DNA of 64,000 nt from GCA-2725625 sp964574215 (GCA_964574215.1 CAZNLR010000005.1:62001-126000); one strand, 5' to 3'. Counted from the first letter of the stretch, positions 35,155 to 44,630 are shown. The notes: generated from the sequence alone by a model not told the origin. A program made the numbers and translations.

Positions 35155-36147
35155 TTACGCCGTTTCGGCTTTGAGCGGGCGGGCCAACAGTCCGTTGATG
35201 GTGGCGTCGATATCGGCGAAATGGTTGATCACTCCATCGACGGCGGTGCAGATCGGCAGATCGACATCGAGACGGCGCGCCAGGTCGGTTACCGATGACG
35301 CCGTATGAACGCCCTCGGCGACACTGTTCCGTTCGGACAGAATATCGTCCAGCGCCCGTCCTTCACCCAGCGCCACCCCCAGTGAAAAATTGCGGGACTG
35401 CATGGCGTTGCAGGTCAGGGTCAAATCGCCCAGACCCGAAAGACCGGAAAGGGTTTCGGCGACGGCGCCCTTGGCGATACCCAGCCTGACGATTTCAGCC
35501 AAGCCCCTGGTGACCAGGGCGGCGCGCGTGTTGTCGCCGAGCTGCTTTCCTTCAACGATTCCGCAGGCGATGGCCAGAACGTTTTTGACCGCGCCGCCGA
35601 TTTGCGCCCCGGCGACATCCTGCGACCGGTATATCCGGAATTTTTTGGCGCTCAGGGTCTCCATCAGGACCTTGGCCATGGTTTCGTCCCGGCATGCAAG
35701 GGTCACCGCCGTCGGCAGGTCCTTGGCCACTTCTGCCGCGAAGGTCGGACCGGAGAGAACGGCGCGGGGCTTGCCCGGCAGCATTTCGCCGACCACTTCG
35801 CTCATCAGGGCGCAGCTATCCTGTTCGATCCCTTTGGCGCAAATGATGGCGGGCACATTATCGGGCCAATGTTCAGAGGCTGCTTCGCAAACCGCCCGTA
35901 AATGCTGCGCCGGCGCGACCAGCAGCACGGCGTCGGCGTCGGTGGCTTCATTGATATCGCCGGTGGCTTTGATAGCGGGATCGAGATCGAATTCCGGCAG
36001 GAACACATCGTTCCGGTGATCCTGGTTGATGTTGTCGGCGACTTCCGGCTCATGAGCCTGGATCACAACGTCATTGCCCGCCCGGTGCGCCACCATGGCC
36101 AGCGCCGTTCCCCAGGCGCCCGCACCGATTATGCCGATTTTACTCAT
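35155..36147 (-). CDS. gpsA: NAD(P)-dependent glycerol-3-phosphate dehydrogenase
   Basis: The 330-residue protein has the N-terminal dinucleotide motif IGAGAWGTALA (7-17), the CAKGIE loop (Lys105) and the catalytic lysine in GGAVKNVLAIACGI (Lys188). It reduces dihydroxyacetone phosphate to sn-glycerol-3-phosphate for phospholipid synthesis. Length and motifs are normal. It is followed by yciI and preceded by the cupredoxin gene, all on the minus strand. Confidence 0.95.
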   Translation of the reverse strand: MSKIGIIGAGAWGTALAMVAHRAGNDVVIQAHEPEVADNINQDHRNDVFLPEFDLDPAIKATGDINEATDADAVLLVAPAQHLRAVCEAASEHWPDNVPAIICAKGIEQDSCALMSEVVGEMLPGKPRAVLSGPTFAAEVAKDLPTAVTLACRDETMAKVLMETLSAKKFRIYRSQDVAGAQIGGAVKNVLAIACGIVEGKQLGDNTRAALVTRGLAEIVRLGIAKGAVAETLSGLSGLGDLTLTCNAMQSRNFSLGVALGEGRALDDILSERNSVAEGVHTASSVTDLARRLDVDLPICTAVDGVINHFADIDATINGLLARPLKAETA

Positions 36148-36207
36148 CCATTATTTATGACGTTCCCCCGCCCCCGACGCAAGGGCGAGGAAATAGATTC
36201 GAGTAGT

Positions 36208-36693
36208 TTATTTGACGATGATGGCGCCTTTCATTCCCAGTGACGTATGGGTTTTGCCGTTTTGGTCTTCCACATCGCAAATCATGCCGAATATACCGGG
36301 GGACTTGGTGACAAATTCCCATTCCACCGCGCCGCCGGGATGTACTTCAATTTCCGCTGGCGTACCGACGACTTTGGCAATGATCGGGGCGCCGGGCCTG
36401 AAATACTCGGCGACGTTGACGTGTGAGGATTCAACCGCCGCCACCAGATCGGGAGCATCAAATTCGTGGATTTCGGAACTGGGATTATCGATCACCAGTT
36501 TGTAACGTTTACCGGTTTCCAAAACAATTTGTTCTGGATTGAAAATTCGCTTTTTGCTGGTTTCCGACCCCAGGGTTAAGCGCACCGTGATGGCCTCCTG
36601 TTTCACCGACTTGGTGTCGGCGTGGTTTGAAGCGGCAGACAACCCGGCCATTAAAGCAACCAGAGTTGCTGTTCCCACTGAAAAAATTCGCAT
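36208..36693 (-). CDS. Periplasmic cupredoxin-domain protein
   Basis: The 161-residue protein has a signal peptide (about 1-21, ending GLSAAS). The cupredoxin domain keeps likely copper ligands His76 (EIHEFDAPD), Cys139, His149 and Met154 (GMICDVEDQNGKTHTSLGMK). The Cys-His loop is longer than in plastocyanin-type proteins, with nine residues between the two ligands. It probably binds copper for electron transfer or trafficking. It lies between tsaD and gpsA on the same strand, an insertion in an otherwise conserved order. Confidence 0.8.
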   Translation of the reverse strand: MRIFSVGTATLVALMAGLSAASNHADTKSVKQEAITVRLTLGSETSKKRIFNPEQIVLETGKRYKLVIDNPSSEIHEFDAPDLVAAVESSHVNVAEYFRPGAPIIAKVVGTPAEIEVHPGGAVEWEFVTKSPGIFGMICDVEDQNGKTHTSLGMKGAIIVK

Positions 36694-36853
36694 GATGTTA
36701 CTCTCCGTAAATTCACTAAACCCCGTTTAGAATGATTACATTATTGAAATGCCTTGCTTAAATTTTATAGATGCGATTGCGAATCTTTCGCAAATAGAAG
36801 CAAACTTGTCAAGCAATATAATAAATAAAGGAAGAATTTTTCATCTGGGTTGG

Positions 36854-37933
36854 TTAAGCCTTCACGCCGGCGCCGATTGCCGGCGGGGCGTCGGGATCCA
36901 AAGGCCATCGTGGCCGTGGGGCGAAATCGAGAGGATCGCCCGCGCCGTGCAGCTGTAAACGCTCCAAACCGGCCCAGGCTATCATAGCGGCATTGTCGGT
37001 GCAGAGACCGACGGGCGGTACTTCCAAAATAACATTTTCCGTTTCGGCGAGATCGGCGAGACAATCTCTTAACGCCTGATTGGCGGCAACGCCGCCGGCG
37101 ACGACCAATGTCGGTCGTCCCTTGTTTCCATGGCGGGAGCGAAATTCTTTCAACGCCTGGCGACATCGATCCTGGATGACGTCACCGGCGGCCCGTTGAA
37201 AACCGGCGCAAAGATCGGCGACATCCTGAGCCGTAGGGCCATCGCCGCCCAGTTGTTCGACCTTTCGGCGGACCGCCGTTTTCAATCCGGAAAAAGAGAA
37301 ATTGCAGTCGGATCGCCCTTTCATGGGCCGGGGCAGGTCGAACCGGGTCTCGTCTCCGTCCCGGGCTTTTTTTTCCACCGCCGGTCCGCCGGGATATCCC
37401 AGCCCCAGCATTTTCGCCGATTTGTCGAAAGCTTCTCCCAAGGCATCGTCAACCGTGGTGCCCAGGCGTTGAAAACGATCAACATCTTCGACGATTAACA
37501 GCTGGCAATGCCCCCCCGACACCAGCAGCAGCAAGTACGGAAATTCGACGTCCGAGGTTAATCGCGCGGTCAATGCGTGACCCGCCAGATGGTTGACCGC
37601 CAAAAAAGGCATACGGTGAACCGAGGCAATGGCTTTGGCCGCCATCACCCCGACAATGACGCCGCCGATCAGACCGGGTCCGCCCGTGGCGGCGACGCCG
37701 TCCAGCTGGCTGAATTCTATCTCCGCCTCGTCCAGAGCTTGACCGATCAGCCTGTCCACATGTTGGAGATGGGCGCGCGCCGCAATTTCCGGTACGATTC
37801 CGCCATAGGGCCGGTGATCGTCTTCCTGAGACAGCACGACGCTGGACAGAATCCGCTTGGCAGGCGAATCAGCGTCCCGGACAACCGCCGTAGCCGTTTC
37901 GTCACAACTGGTTTCAATTCCCAAAATTATCAT
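36854..37933 (-). CDS. tsaD: tRNA N6-adenosine threonylcarbamoyltransferase
   Basis: The 359-residue protein starts MIILGIETSCDETATAVV, the ASKHA phosphate loop, and has metal-binding His115 and His119 in NHLAGH and a VSGGHCQLL stretch. It transfers the threonylcarbamoyl group to A37 of ANN-decoding tRNAs together with TsaB and TsaE. It begins 188 bases from hemC on the opposite strand, the classical alphaproteobacterial arrangement. A GGTAAAA/TTTTACC inverted repeat (37966-37984) lies upstream of its start in the divergent promoter region. Confidence 0.95.
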   Translation of the reverse strand: MIILGIETSCDETATAVVRDADSPAKRILSSVVLSQEDDHRPYGGIVPEIAARAHLQHVDRLIGQALDEAEIEFSQLDGVAATGGPGLIGGVIVGVMAAKAIASVHRMPFLAVNHLAGHALTARLTSDVEFPYLLLLVSGGHCQLLIVEDVDRFQRLGTTVDDALGEAFDKSAKMLGLGYPGGPAVEKKARDGDETRFDLPRPMKGRSDCNFSFSGLKTAVRRKVEQLGGDGPTAQDVADLCAGFQRAAGDVIQDRCRQALKEFRSRHGNKGRPTLVVAGGVAANQALRDCLADLAETENVILEVPPVGLCTDNAAMIAWAGLERLQLHGAGDPLDFAPRPRWPLDPDAPPAIGAGVKA

Positions 37934-38121
37934 TTAAAGGTCGATCATGATAAAATTCGCATTCGGGTAAAAAAGGGTTTTACCGAATCAGAGGCGGACT
38001 TTACTCTTATTGCCTCACAATGACCACAATCAGAAATCATTTACTTCGACAACCGAATTTCCAAATTTTAAAATTTATGACATTTACGAGCAGAAATTCC
38101 TAACTGCAGGCAAAACGACGA

Positions 38122-39129
38122 ATGGCTGACAACAACAGATTGCGAATCGGCACCAGGGGCAGCCCTTTGGCCCTCACTCAGACCGGACACGTAATAGATA
38201 AACTGAAAGAGCTCCACCCTATTCTGCGTGGCGAAGGGATGGTTGAGATGGTCGTCATCAAAACCACGGGAGACAAGGTGCAAAATCAATTGCTGGCGTC
38301 AATCGGTGGTAAAGGACTGTTCACCAAGGAACTCGATGAAGCGATGCTCCGTGACGAGATCGATATCGCCATACATTCCATGAAAGATATGCCGACCTAC
38401 ATGCCGGAAGGAATATTGCTGCATGCCATTATGAAAAGGGTCGATCCCAGAGACGCCTTCATTTCCAACCGGGCCGCAACCTTCAAAGACCTGCCCAAAG
38501 GAGCCACGCTGGGAACAGCATCCTTGCGCCGCAAGGCACAAATTTTGAATAAGCGGCCGGATTTAAAAGTCATTCCGTTTAGGGGCAATGTGGACACCAG
38601 GCTTAAAAAACTCGATGCCGGGGAAGCCGACGCCACCCTGCTTGCCTTTGCGGGACTCAAAAGGCTGGGCAAGGAAAATGTGGTTACCAGCACCGTCGAC
38701 ATTGACGATCTGCTGCCCGCCGTGGGCCAGGGCATTCTGGCGGCCACCTGCCGCCTCGAGGATAAGCGGGCCAATGTCCTCCTGGCGCCATTGGGAGACA
38801 CCGAAACCATTGCCGCGGCCTTGGCCGAACGCGCCATGCTGACCGTTCTGGACGGGTCTTGTCAGACGCCCATCGGCGGTTATGCCAGGATGGACGGTGC
38901 CGGCAGTTTGGTGCTGAGGGGCAATATCGCCCGGCCGGACGGCGCGGAAATTGCCGATATTGAAGTCTCCGGCCCGGCAGCCGAAGCCGAGCAATTGGGT
39001 AAAAAAGCCGCGGATCAATTGTTGCTAAAAGCGGGCCCCTCGATTATTGAGGCGATCAAATCGGACCAGCCGGACATCATTCGGCCTCATCCGGAAATGG
39101 AACTGCCGGATAAAATTGACGGTAAATAA
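38122..39129 (+). CDS. hemC: Porphobilinogen deaminase (hydroxymethylbilane synthase)
   Basis: The 335-residue protein begins with RIGTRGSPLALTQ, has IHSMKDMP with catalytic Asp89, the RR pair in GTASLRRKAQ, and the dipyrromethane cofactor cysteine Cys247 in DGSCQTPIGGYA. It polymerises four porphobilinogens to hydroxymethylbilane in tetrapyrrole synthesis. It is divergent from tsaD and is followed by the hemD fusion, which uses its product. Confidence 0.95.
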   Translation: MADNNRLRIGTRGSPLALTQTGHVIDKLKELHPILRGEGMVEMVVIKTTGDKVQNQLLASIGGKGLFTKELDEAMLRDEIDIAIHSMKDMPTYMPEGILLHAIMKRVDPRDAFISNRAATFKDLPKGATLGTASLRRKAQILNKRPDLKVIPFRGNVDTRLKKLDAGEADATLLAFAGLKRLGKENVVTSTVDIDDLLPAVGQGILAATCRLEDKRANVLLAPLGDTETIAAALAERAMLTVLDGSCQTPIGGYARMDGAGSLVLRGNIARPDGAEIADIEVSGPAAEAEQLGKKAADQLLLKAGPSIIEAIKSDQPDIIRPHPEMELPDKIDGK

Positions 39130-39236
39130 ATAGACGGCAAAAAAATAGGTGGATCGGCCGATAATTAGCCGCAAACCGCGTGCCGGTGTAGTATAGTTCG
39201 ACAGATCAACGTAAAGGAAATGGGGGTAGTGACAGA

Positions 39237-41066
39237 ATGCGCGTAGTAGTAACCCGGCCTGGTGAAGATGGGGCGGCGCTGGCTGAAATTCTCGGGGCAA
39301 AAGGCATCGAAACGGTACTCGAACCGCTTTTGACCATCAAGCAGCATGACGGCGCGCCGATCGATCTCGACGGGATACAGGCGATCCTGGTTACCAGCGC
39401 CAACGGGGTCCGCGCTTTGGCCCGTCGGACCGACAACCGTCAATTGCCCGTTTTTGCCGTCGGCGACGCCACGGCCACCACCGCCAGAAGTTCGGGTTTT
39501 ACCCGGGTCCACAGCGCGTCCGGTGATGTCGTCGCCTTGGCTGATTTGGTTAAAGACCTGCTTAAGACGGAAGACGGTGCGCTGCTCCATGTCGCCGGTA
39601 CCGAAATCGCAGGTGACCTGGCGGCGATGGTGGGCAACGCAGGATTCAACTGCCGCCGCGAAGTCCTCTATGAGGCCGAGAAGGCGCGCACCTTATCGGC
39701 GTCGCTTACGGCGGCCATTAAAGAAAACCAGATCGACGCCGTGTTGCTTTATTCGCCCCGTTCGGCGGATACCTTTGTCCAACTGTTGCGAAAAGCGCGC
39801 ATCGTCAGATCCTGCCGGTCGATGATCGCCGTCTGTTTAAGCCAGGCCGTGGCGGACAAGGTGCAGGAACTGGGCTGGAAAGAAATTTTGATCGCCGCTC
39901 ATCCGACCCAGGATGCTCTGCTGGAGACTTTGGCGGCGATGAACGGTGGCCAAGGAAAAACGCCGTCCGAACCACCGCAAAACGAGGAACTGCCGCCGCG
40001 GGGTAATTCTGCGGCGCCCGCCCATACCGTTGCACCGATTCAGCGCCGCCGCGGGGGCGTCGTCCAGACCGTATTTCTCACGCTCTTCGTGGTTGTCGTC
40101 CTCTTTGGTGCGGGCGCGGCAACCAAACCATTGTGGCGTCCCTATCTGGCCCAATATCTGCCGGAGGGCCTGCTGTATTCTTTAGAGGAGCGAAAAACGG
40201 CGGCGAGACTGGAAGAAATGTCCGGCCGGCTGAAAAATTTGGAAAGCAAATCAGCCGATCAATCGGTGCCGGATTTAAAAACGCTGCAATCGGAGCGGGA
40301 CCGGCTGCGCAAACAGCTGACGGTAACGCTGGAACGGTTGGACCAGTTGGAAAACGCCATCGACACGGTTAAGAAAATGATCAATGCCGTGAGCTCGGCA
40401 TCGGGTGACGGTGCGGAAGAAATGGTGCGTCACCTGTCCGAGCGGCTGAAAAAACTGGAACGGCAAAACGCCGATCTGGAAAAACGGGCCTCCGCGCAGG
40501 GACAGTCGAAGGATGAGGTCAAAACCAAGGCGTTGCTGCTGGCGGTCGGCCAGTTGCGGGATGCCGCCAGGTCGGGCCGGCCCTTCAGGGACGAACTGTT
40601 TTCGATTCGGGCCATAGCGGGATCCAACGGGTCTGATGATCCCGGCGCCAGGCAGCTTTCCATCCATTTGGATCAGTTGGCCGCCGCCGCCGAAACCGGA
40701 TCGCCCAACCTTTCCGGCTTGCAGGCAGATTTTAAATCCCTCGCCGGTTCCATCGTCAAGGCCGAAATGACGCCGGAGGAAGGCGGTTGGGTTAAACGCA
40801 CGATTGCCCGTCTGACCCAATCCGTCAAATGGCGCCGGACCGACAATTTGGCAGGGCCGGGCATCGAAGCCGTGGTTGCCCGGGCCGAACAGGCCGTTAT
40901 GGCGGGAAATGTTGTGAAGGCGGTAAAGGAACTATCCTCACTTAAATATCAACCGGCTCAGGTCGTGGCACCGTGGCTCGAAGGGGCGCGGACGCATATC
41001 GATGTTCAAAGAGCGCTAGCCGGATTGCAGTCGGTTGCCGTTTCAAAATTGGCCGCCGGTGGATAA
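39237..41066 (+). CDS. hemD: HemD-Mic60 fusion: uroporphyrinogen-III synthase with C-terminal mitofilin-like domain
   Basis: This is one uninterrupted 609-residue frame. Residues 1-235 are uroporphyrinogen-III synthase (MRVVVTRPGEDGAALAE, LVTSANGVRAL, AVGDATA, LLYSPRSADTF). A Pro-rich linker (240-270) leads to one membrane helix (274-296), then a coiled coil (about 312-425) and a mitofilin-type C-terminal domain with VVARAEQAVMAGN and a final HIDVQRALAGLQ. In alphaproteobacteria Mic60 is normally a separate gene next to hemD. Here both parts would share a membrane anchor, with HemD cytoplasmic and the Mic60 part periplasmic. It recalls the HemD-HemX fusions of other proteobacteria. Confidence 0.88.
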   Translation: MRVVVTRPGEDGAALAEILGAKGIETVLEPLLTIKQHDGAPIDLDGIQAILVTSANGVRALARRTDNRQLPVFAVGDATATTARSSGFTRVHSASGDVVALADLVKDLLKTEDGALLHVAGTEIAGDLAAMVGNAGFNCRREVLYEAEKARTLSASLTAAIKENQIDAVLLYSPRSADTFVQLLRKARIVRSCRSMIAVCLSQAVADKVQELGWKEILIAAHPTQDALLETLAAMNGGQGKTPSEPPQNEELPPRGNSAAPAHTVAPIQRRRGGVVQTVFLTLFVVVVLFGAGAATKPLWRPYLAQYLPEGLLYSLEERKTAARLEEMSGRLKNLESKSADQSVPDLKTLQSERDRLRKQLTVTLERLDQLENAIDTVKKMINAVSSASGDGAEEMVRHLSERLKKLERQNADLEKRASAQGQSKDEVKTKALLLAVGQLRDAARSGRPFRDELFSIRAIAGSNGSDDPGARQLSIHLDQLAAAAETGSPNLSGLQADFKSLAGSIVKAEMTPEEGGWVKRTIARLTQSVKWRRTDNLAGPGIEAVVARAEQAVMAGNVVKAVKELSSLKYQPAQVVAPWLEGARTHIDVQRALAGLQSVAVSKLAAGG

Positions 41067-41072
41067 AGCCGA

Positions 41073-42497
41073 ATGATCCGCGCCTTTTGGTTTCTCATTC
41101 TCATCGGGCTGGTCAGCTTGGGCGCGGCCCTGGTCGCCGACAATCCCGGGGCGGTGTCGCTCGACTGGCTCGGCTATCATATCGACACGTCCATCGGATT
41201 TATGATTTTCGCGGTGCTGGTTCTGGCGCTTTGCCTGGCGACGATATTCCGGGTTTGGTCGTTTTTCAGGAAGGCGCCGCGCCGTATCGGTAGGGCCAAC
41301 CGGGATTGGCGCCGCCGCCGTGGCTATAAGGCACTGACACAGGGGATGGTCGCCATTGCGGCAGGAGACGCCCAGGAAGCGAAACGTCAGTCCAAGAAGG
41401 CGGAAAATCTGTTGGCCGAGCCGCCTCTGACCATGCTGCTGTCCGCCCAGGCGGCCCAACTATCAGGCGACGACAAGGCGGCCGGTAAGTTTTTCGAAAA
41501 AATGTCGGAGCGGAAGGAAACCAAATATCTCGGTCTTCACGGCAAGCTCAATCAAGCCATGCAGGAAGGCGATCAGGAAAGCGCCCTGGAACTGGCCGAA
41601 CAGGCCAGTGATCTCAACCCAAAAACGGATACCGTCACCAGTACGCTTTTCGAGTTGCAGATCAAAGGCGGCAACTGGGTCGAGGCGGAGGATACCACCC
41701 GCAAATCGATAAAAAACAAACTCATCGACGCCAACGCAGGCCGCCGCCGCCGGGCCATCCTGTTGTACCAGCAGGGAGTGGAGGCGGAAAACGAAGGCCG
41801 ATTGGGCGACGCCTTGCAACTGGTGCGCAAGGCCAACAATATGGCACCGGGATTCGTGCCGGCGGCGGTCCGCGCCGCCCGGTTGATGCAGGGCGCCGGC
41901 AAACGCCGAAAAGCGGCCTCGGTGATCGAGGAAACCTGGGTCAAAAATCCCCATCCTCATTTGGCGGAAGTGATGGAGGATTTGGCGCCGGGCGGCGGCG
42001 GCCAGGAAATAACACGCACTTTGGAGAAACTGGCCAACTACAACAAGGATCATGTGGAAAGCCATATCGCCATCGGCAAAGCCGCCCTCTCCGCCGGCAT
42101 GTGGGAAGAAGCACGGGATCATTTGGAGGCAGCCAAGCGTAAATATCCCGGTGAAATTCCCTCTGCCAGAATATGCCGGTATCTGGCGGAATTGGAGGAA
42201 GCCGAAAACCAGGATGTCGAGGCCTCAAGGGAGTGGCTTAAAAAAGCCGCCGACGGCGATCCTGATTCTGCCTGGATTTGTACCGACTGTGGAAATGTGG
42301 TGGCGGACTGGCAGCCCGTTTGTGATCGTTGCGAAAATTTCGACAGTTTTGAGTGGCAGGTGCCGCCCCGCGTCAGCCGTCTGGCCGCCGCTACCTATGT
42401 GCCGGAAGAGGACGGTCAGGACGCGACGACCATTGATGTCGACGGGAAACCCGTAGAGGATGCAGTCAACAGCGGTGCCGATGCCGGGAAAGATTGA
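41073..42497 (+). CDS. HemY-type membrane TPR protein with C-terminal zinc ribbon
   Basis: The 474-residue protein has two N-terminal membrane helices (about 3-22 and 41-62) around a short periplasmic stretch containing DNPGAVSLDWLGY, the HemY_N signature. A basic segment and many TPR-like helices follow. The C-terminus carries four cysteines in WICTDCGN and VCDRCENF (Cys403, 406, 417, 420), a rubredoxin or zinc-ribbon module like that of LapB. It follows the hemD fusion by six bases and overlaps the next gene by one. The proteobacterial HemY name reflects gene linkage; it is not protoporphyrinogen oxidase. Confidence 0.88.
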   Translation: MIRAFWFLILIGLVSLGAALVADNPGAVSLDWLGYHIDTSIGFMIFAVLVLALCLATIFRVWSFFRKAPRRIGRANRDWRRRRGYKALTQGMVAIAAGDAQEAKRQSKKAENLLAEPPLTMLLSAQAAQLSGDDKAAGKFFEKMSERKETKYLGLHGKLNQAMQEGDQESALELAEQASDLNPKTDTVTSTLFELQIKGGNWVEAEDTTRKSIKNKLIDANAGRRRRAILLYQQGVEAENEGRLGDALQLVRKANNMAPGFVPAAVRAARLMQGAGKRRKAASVIEETWVKNPHPHLAEVMEDLAPGGGGQEITRTLEKLANYNKDHVESHIAIGKAALSAGMWEEARDHLEAAKRKYPGEIPSARICRYLAELEEAENQDVEASREWLKKAADGDPDSAWICTDCGNVVADWQPVCDRCENFDSFEWQVPPRVSRLAAATYVPEEDGQDATTIDVDGKPVEDAVNSGADAGKD

Positions 42498-43987
42498 TGG
42501 CCATAGATGATCGCGGGGATCTATCGGACAAACCGACGGCAGAGTTATTGACTGTCGCCATTCAACGGCATCAAACGGGCGATCTGGCTGCCGCCATGGA
42601 ATTTTACCAATTGATCATCGACCGGGAGCCGGAACATGCCGACGCCTGGCATCTGTTGGGCGTCAGCGCCCATCAGCAAGGCGACCATGAACTTGCTCGA
42701 AAACTGATCGGCAACGCCATAAATATCAACGGCGCCGCTGCCGATTATCACAGCAATCTCGGGATGGTGCTGCAGGCTATGCGGCTGGTGGATGATGCGG
42801 ACACGGCCTTTCGCCACGCTCTTGAAATCGATCCGTCTCACGGCAAGGCGCTAAGCAACTTGGCAGGGCTGTTACGCCGAAAGGGGGATTTCGCCGCCGC
42901 CGTCGATTACGCCAAGCGGGCCGTTCGGTCCAACGACTCTGACGCCGAGGCCCATAATAACCTCGGCAACGCCTTAATGGATTGTGGGCGGGATCAGGAA
43001 TGGTTGGACGATGCCAGGGAAAGTTACCGCCAAGCCATTCAGTTGCAACCGGATTACGCCCTTGCCCATTGGAACCTGTCCCTGGCGTTATTGGCGGCGG
43101 GCCGGTTAAAAGAAGGGTTCGAGGAAATGGCCTGGCGCTGGCATTGGTCGGGCTTTCCTGCCAAGCGGCGCCATGAAGACAAGCCGGCTTTGACCGAAGA
43201 GACAAATCTAACAGGCAAACGGGTGCTGATATACGCCGAACAGGGGCTGGGCGACGCCATACATTTTGTCCGCTACGCAAGGTCTATCAGGGATCAGGGG
43301 GCGACGGTGATCGTCGAGTGCCCGGAATCTTTGGCGCCTTTGGTGCAGGCCGCCGAAATCGCCGATGTGGTGATTGCCGACGTTGAAGACCCGCCCCCCT
43401 TCGATACTCAGGCGCCTTTCTTGGATCTGCCCCGCATCTGCCGCACCGGTTCGGAAAATCTACCGGATGCCTCGCCCTATTTATCGGTCGATCAGAGCAT
43501 CGCTTCGGCATGGCGTGAAAAAATCGAGAAATACGACGGTCTCCGGGTTGGGCTGAATTGGTGTGGCAATCCCGATAGCCCGGTTGAAAAGTTCCGCCAA
43601 CTTTCTGCCCCGGTACTGGAACCCTTGGCGGCGGTGGAGGGCGTGACCTGGTTCAGTTTGCAAAAGGAGCCGGGACGGAAAGACATTCCTCCCGCCCCCG
43701 AGGCGCTGGCGATTGTCGAGACGGGCGAAGCGTCGCTGGTGGAAACGGCGGGCCTGATTTTGGCGCTCGACCTGGTCGTCACCACGGATACGGCGATCGC
43801 CCATTTGGCGGGCGCTCTCGGCAAACCGACCTGGGTTCTCCTTCACCATGCACCCGATTGGCGATGGCTGGCGGCGCGCACTGACAGCCCCTGGTACCCG
43901 ACGATCCGGCTGTTCCGGCAAGAGCAACCTGGCAATTGGCCGGACGTCATTAATGAAGTTGTGGAGGCGTTGGCAGAAATTCGATAG
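42497..43987 (+). CDS. TPR protein with glycosyltransferase (GT9/GT41-like) C-terminal domain
   Basis: The 496-residue protein starts at an ATG that overlaps the HemY stop (TGATG). Residues 10-210 are TPR repeats (AWHLLGVSAHQQGDHELA, YHSNLGMVLQAM, ALSNLAGLLRRKGD, AHWNLSLALLAAG). The C-terminal half is a GT-B domain with VLIYAEQGLGDAIHFVRY and LVVTTDTAIAHLAGALGKPTW, the sugar-nucleotide motif of heptosyltransferase-like families. It may glycosylate a protein or a glycan in the cytoplasm. It is the last gene of the hemC operon; its link to heme synthesis is only positional. Confidence 0.8.
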   Translation: MAIDDRGDLSDKPTAELLTVAIQRHQTGDLAAAMEFYQLIIDREPEHADAWHLLGVSAHQQGDHELARKLIGNAININGAAADYHSNLGMVLQAMRLVDDADTAFRHALEIDPSHGKALSNLAGLLRRKGDFAAAVDYAKRAVRSNDSDAEAHNNLGNALMDCGRDQEWLDDARESYRQAIQLQPDYALAHWNLSLALLAAGRLKEGFEEMAWRWHWSGFPAKRRHEDKPALTEETNLTGKRVLIYAEQGLGDAIHFVRYARSIRDQGATVIVECPESLAPLVQAAEIADVVIADVEDPPPFDTQAPFLDLPRICRTGSENLPDASPYLSVDQSIASAWREKIEKYDGLRVGLNWCGNPDSPVEKFRQLSAPVLEPLAAVEGVTWFSLQKEPGRKDIPPAPEALAIVETGEASLVETAGLILALDLVVTTDTAIAHLAGALGKPTWVLLHHAPDWRWLAARTDSPWYPTIRLFRQEQPGNWPDVINEVVEALAEIR

Positions 43988-44038
43988 GCTCTGGTCAAAT
44001 CCCGTCTAAAGGTATAAATAATGCCGGTCTAAAAACGA

Positions 44039-44114
44039 GCCGCTTTAGCTCAGCTGGTAGAGCATCGCATTCGTAATGCGGGGGTCGGGTGTTCAAGTCA
44101 CCCAAGCGGCACCA
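44039..44114 (+). tRNA. tRNA-Thr (anticodon CGT)
   Basis: The 76-base sequence folds as a complete cloverleaf. The acceptor is GCCGCTT with AAGCGGC, the D stem is GCTC/GAGC, the anticodon stem is TCGCA/TGCGG with loop TTCGTAA, and the T arm is GGGTG TTCAAGT CACCC. Discriminator A is followed by an encoded CCA, then a run of T. The anticodon CGT reads ACG codons. It is a minor threonine tRNA standing alone between the TPR-glycosyltransferase and response-regulator genes. Confidence 0.95.
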
Positions 44115-44198
44115 TTTTTCTTTCTTCCGATTTTCCTGATAACACTCAAATAAAGATCACGACGGTGCCATGACTTGCGCAGTTTCGTATCAGAAATT

Positions 44199-44630
44199 CT
44201 ATGCCGCCTGTTCACATAAGTTGGTCTGGACAAAAAGGTCCAGCTGCCTTTTTAGGCTGGCTGGGGTGAGGTTTTTCGAGGCGACGTGGGTGGCGCCGGC
44301 GTCCACATAATCGGCGATATCAGTCGCCTGATCATATCCGGAGACGACCATGATCGGGGTGTTAGTATCGGTTTGCGCTTTTCCCGTCCGAATCATTTTG
44401 GTCAGTGATGCACCGGTGATGGGATACATGTTGTGATCGGTAATAACGGCGTCGACATTTTCGGCTTTCAGTACGCGGATGGCGTCCAGTCCATGGCAAG
44501 CTTCACGAATCCTGCCGATCCCCGAACAATTGAGGGCGCGCCTGATCAAGGAGCGGGAAAGCGGGCAATCATCAACGACAAGAAATGTCTTATCCGTTCC
44601 AATCCTGTTTTTACGGTTAGTCTCAGCCAT
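44199..44630 (-). CDS. Single-domain response regulator (CheY-like)
   Basis: The 143-residue protein is a receiver domain with no output domain. The acidic pair is Asp20-Asp21 (FLVVDDCPLS), the phospho-acceptor is Asp65 (AVITDHNMYP), the switch residue is Ser97 (VVSGYD) and the lysine is Lys119 (VASKNLTP). All active-site residues are present. No histidine kinase or chemotaxis gene is nearby. It starts beside a GGCGAAA/TTTCGCC inverted repeat (44683-44701) that could be in its 5' region. Confidence 0.88.
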   Translation of the reverse strand: MAETNRKNRIGTDKTFLVVDDCPLSRSLIRRALNCSGIGRIREACHGLDAIRVLKAENVDAVITDHNMYPITGASLTKMIRTGKAQTDTNTPIMVVSGYDQATDIADYVDAGATHVASKNLTPASLKRQLDLFVQTNLCEQAA

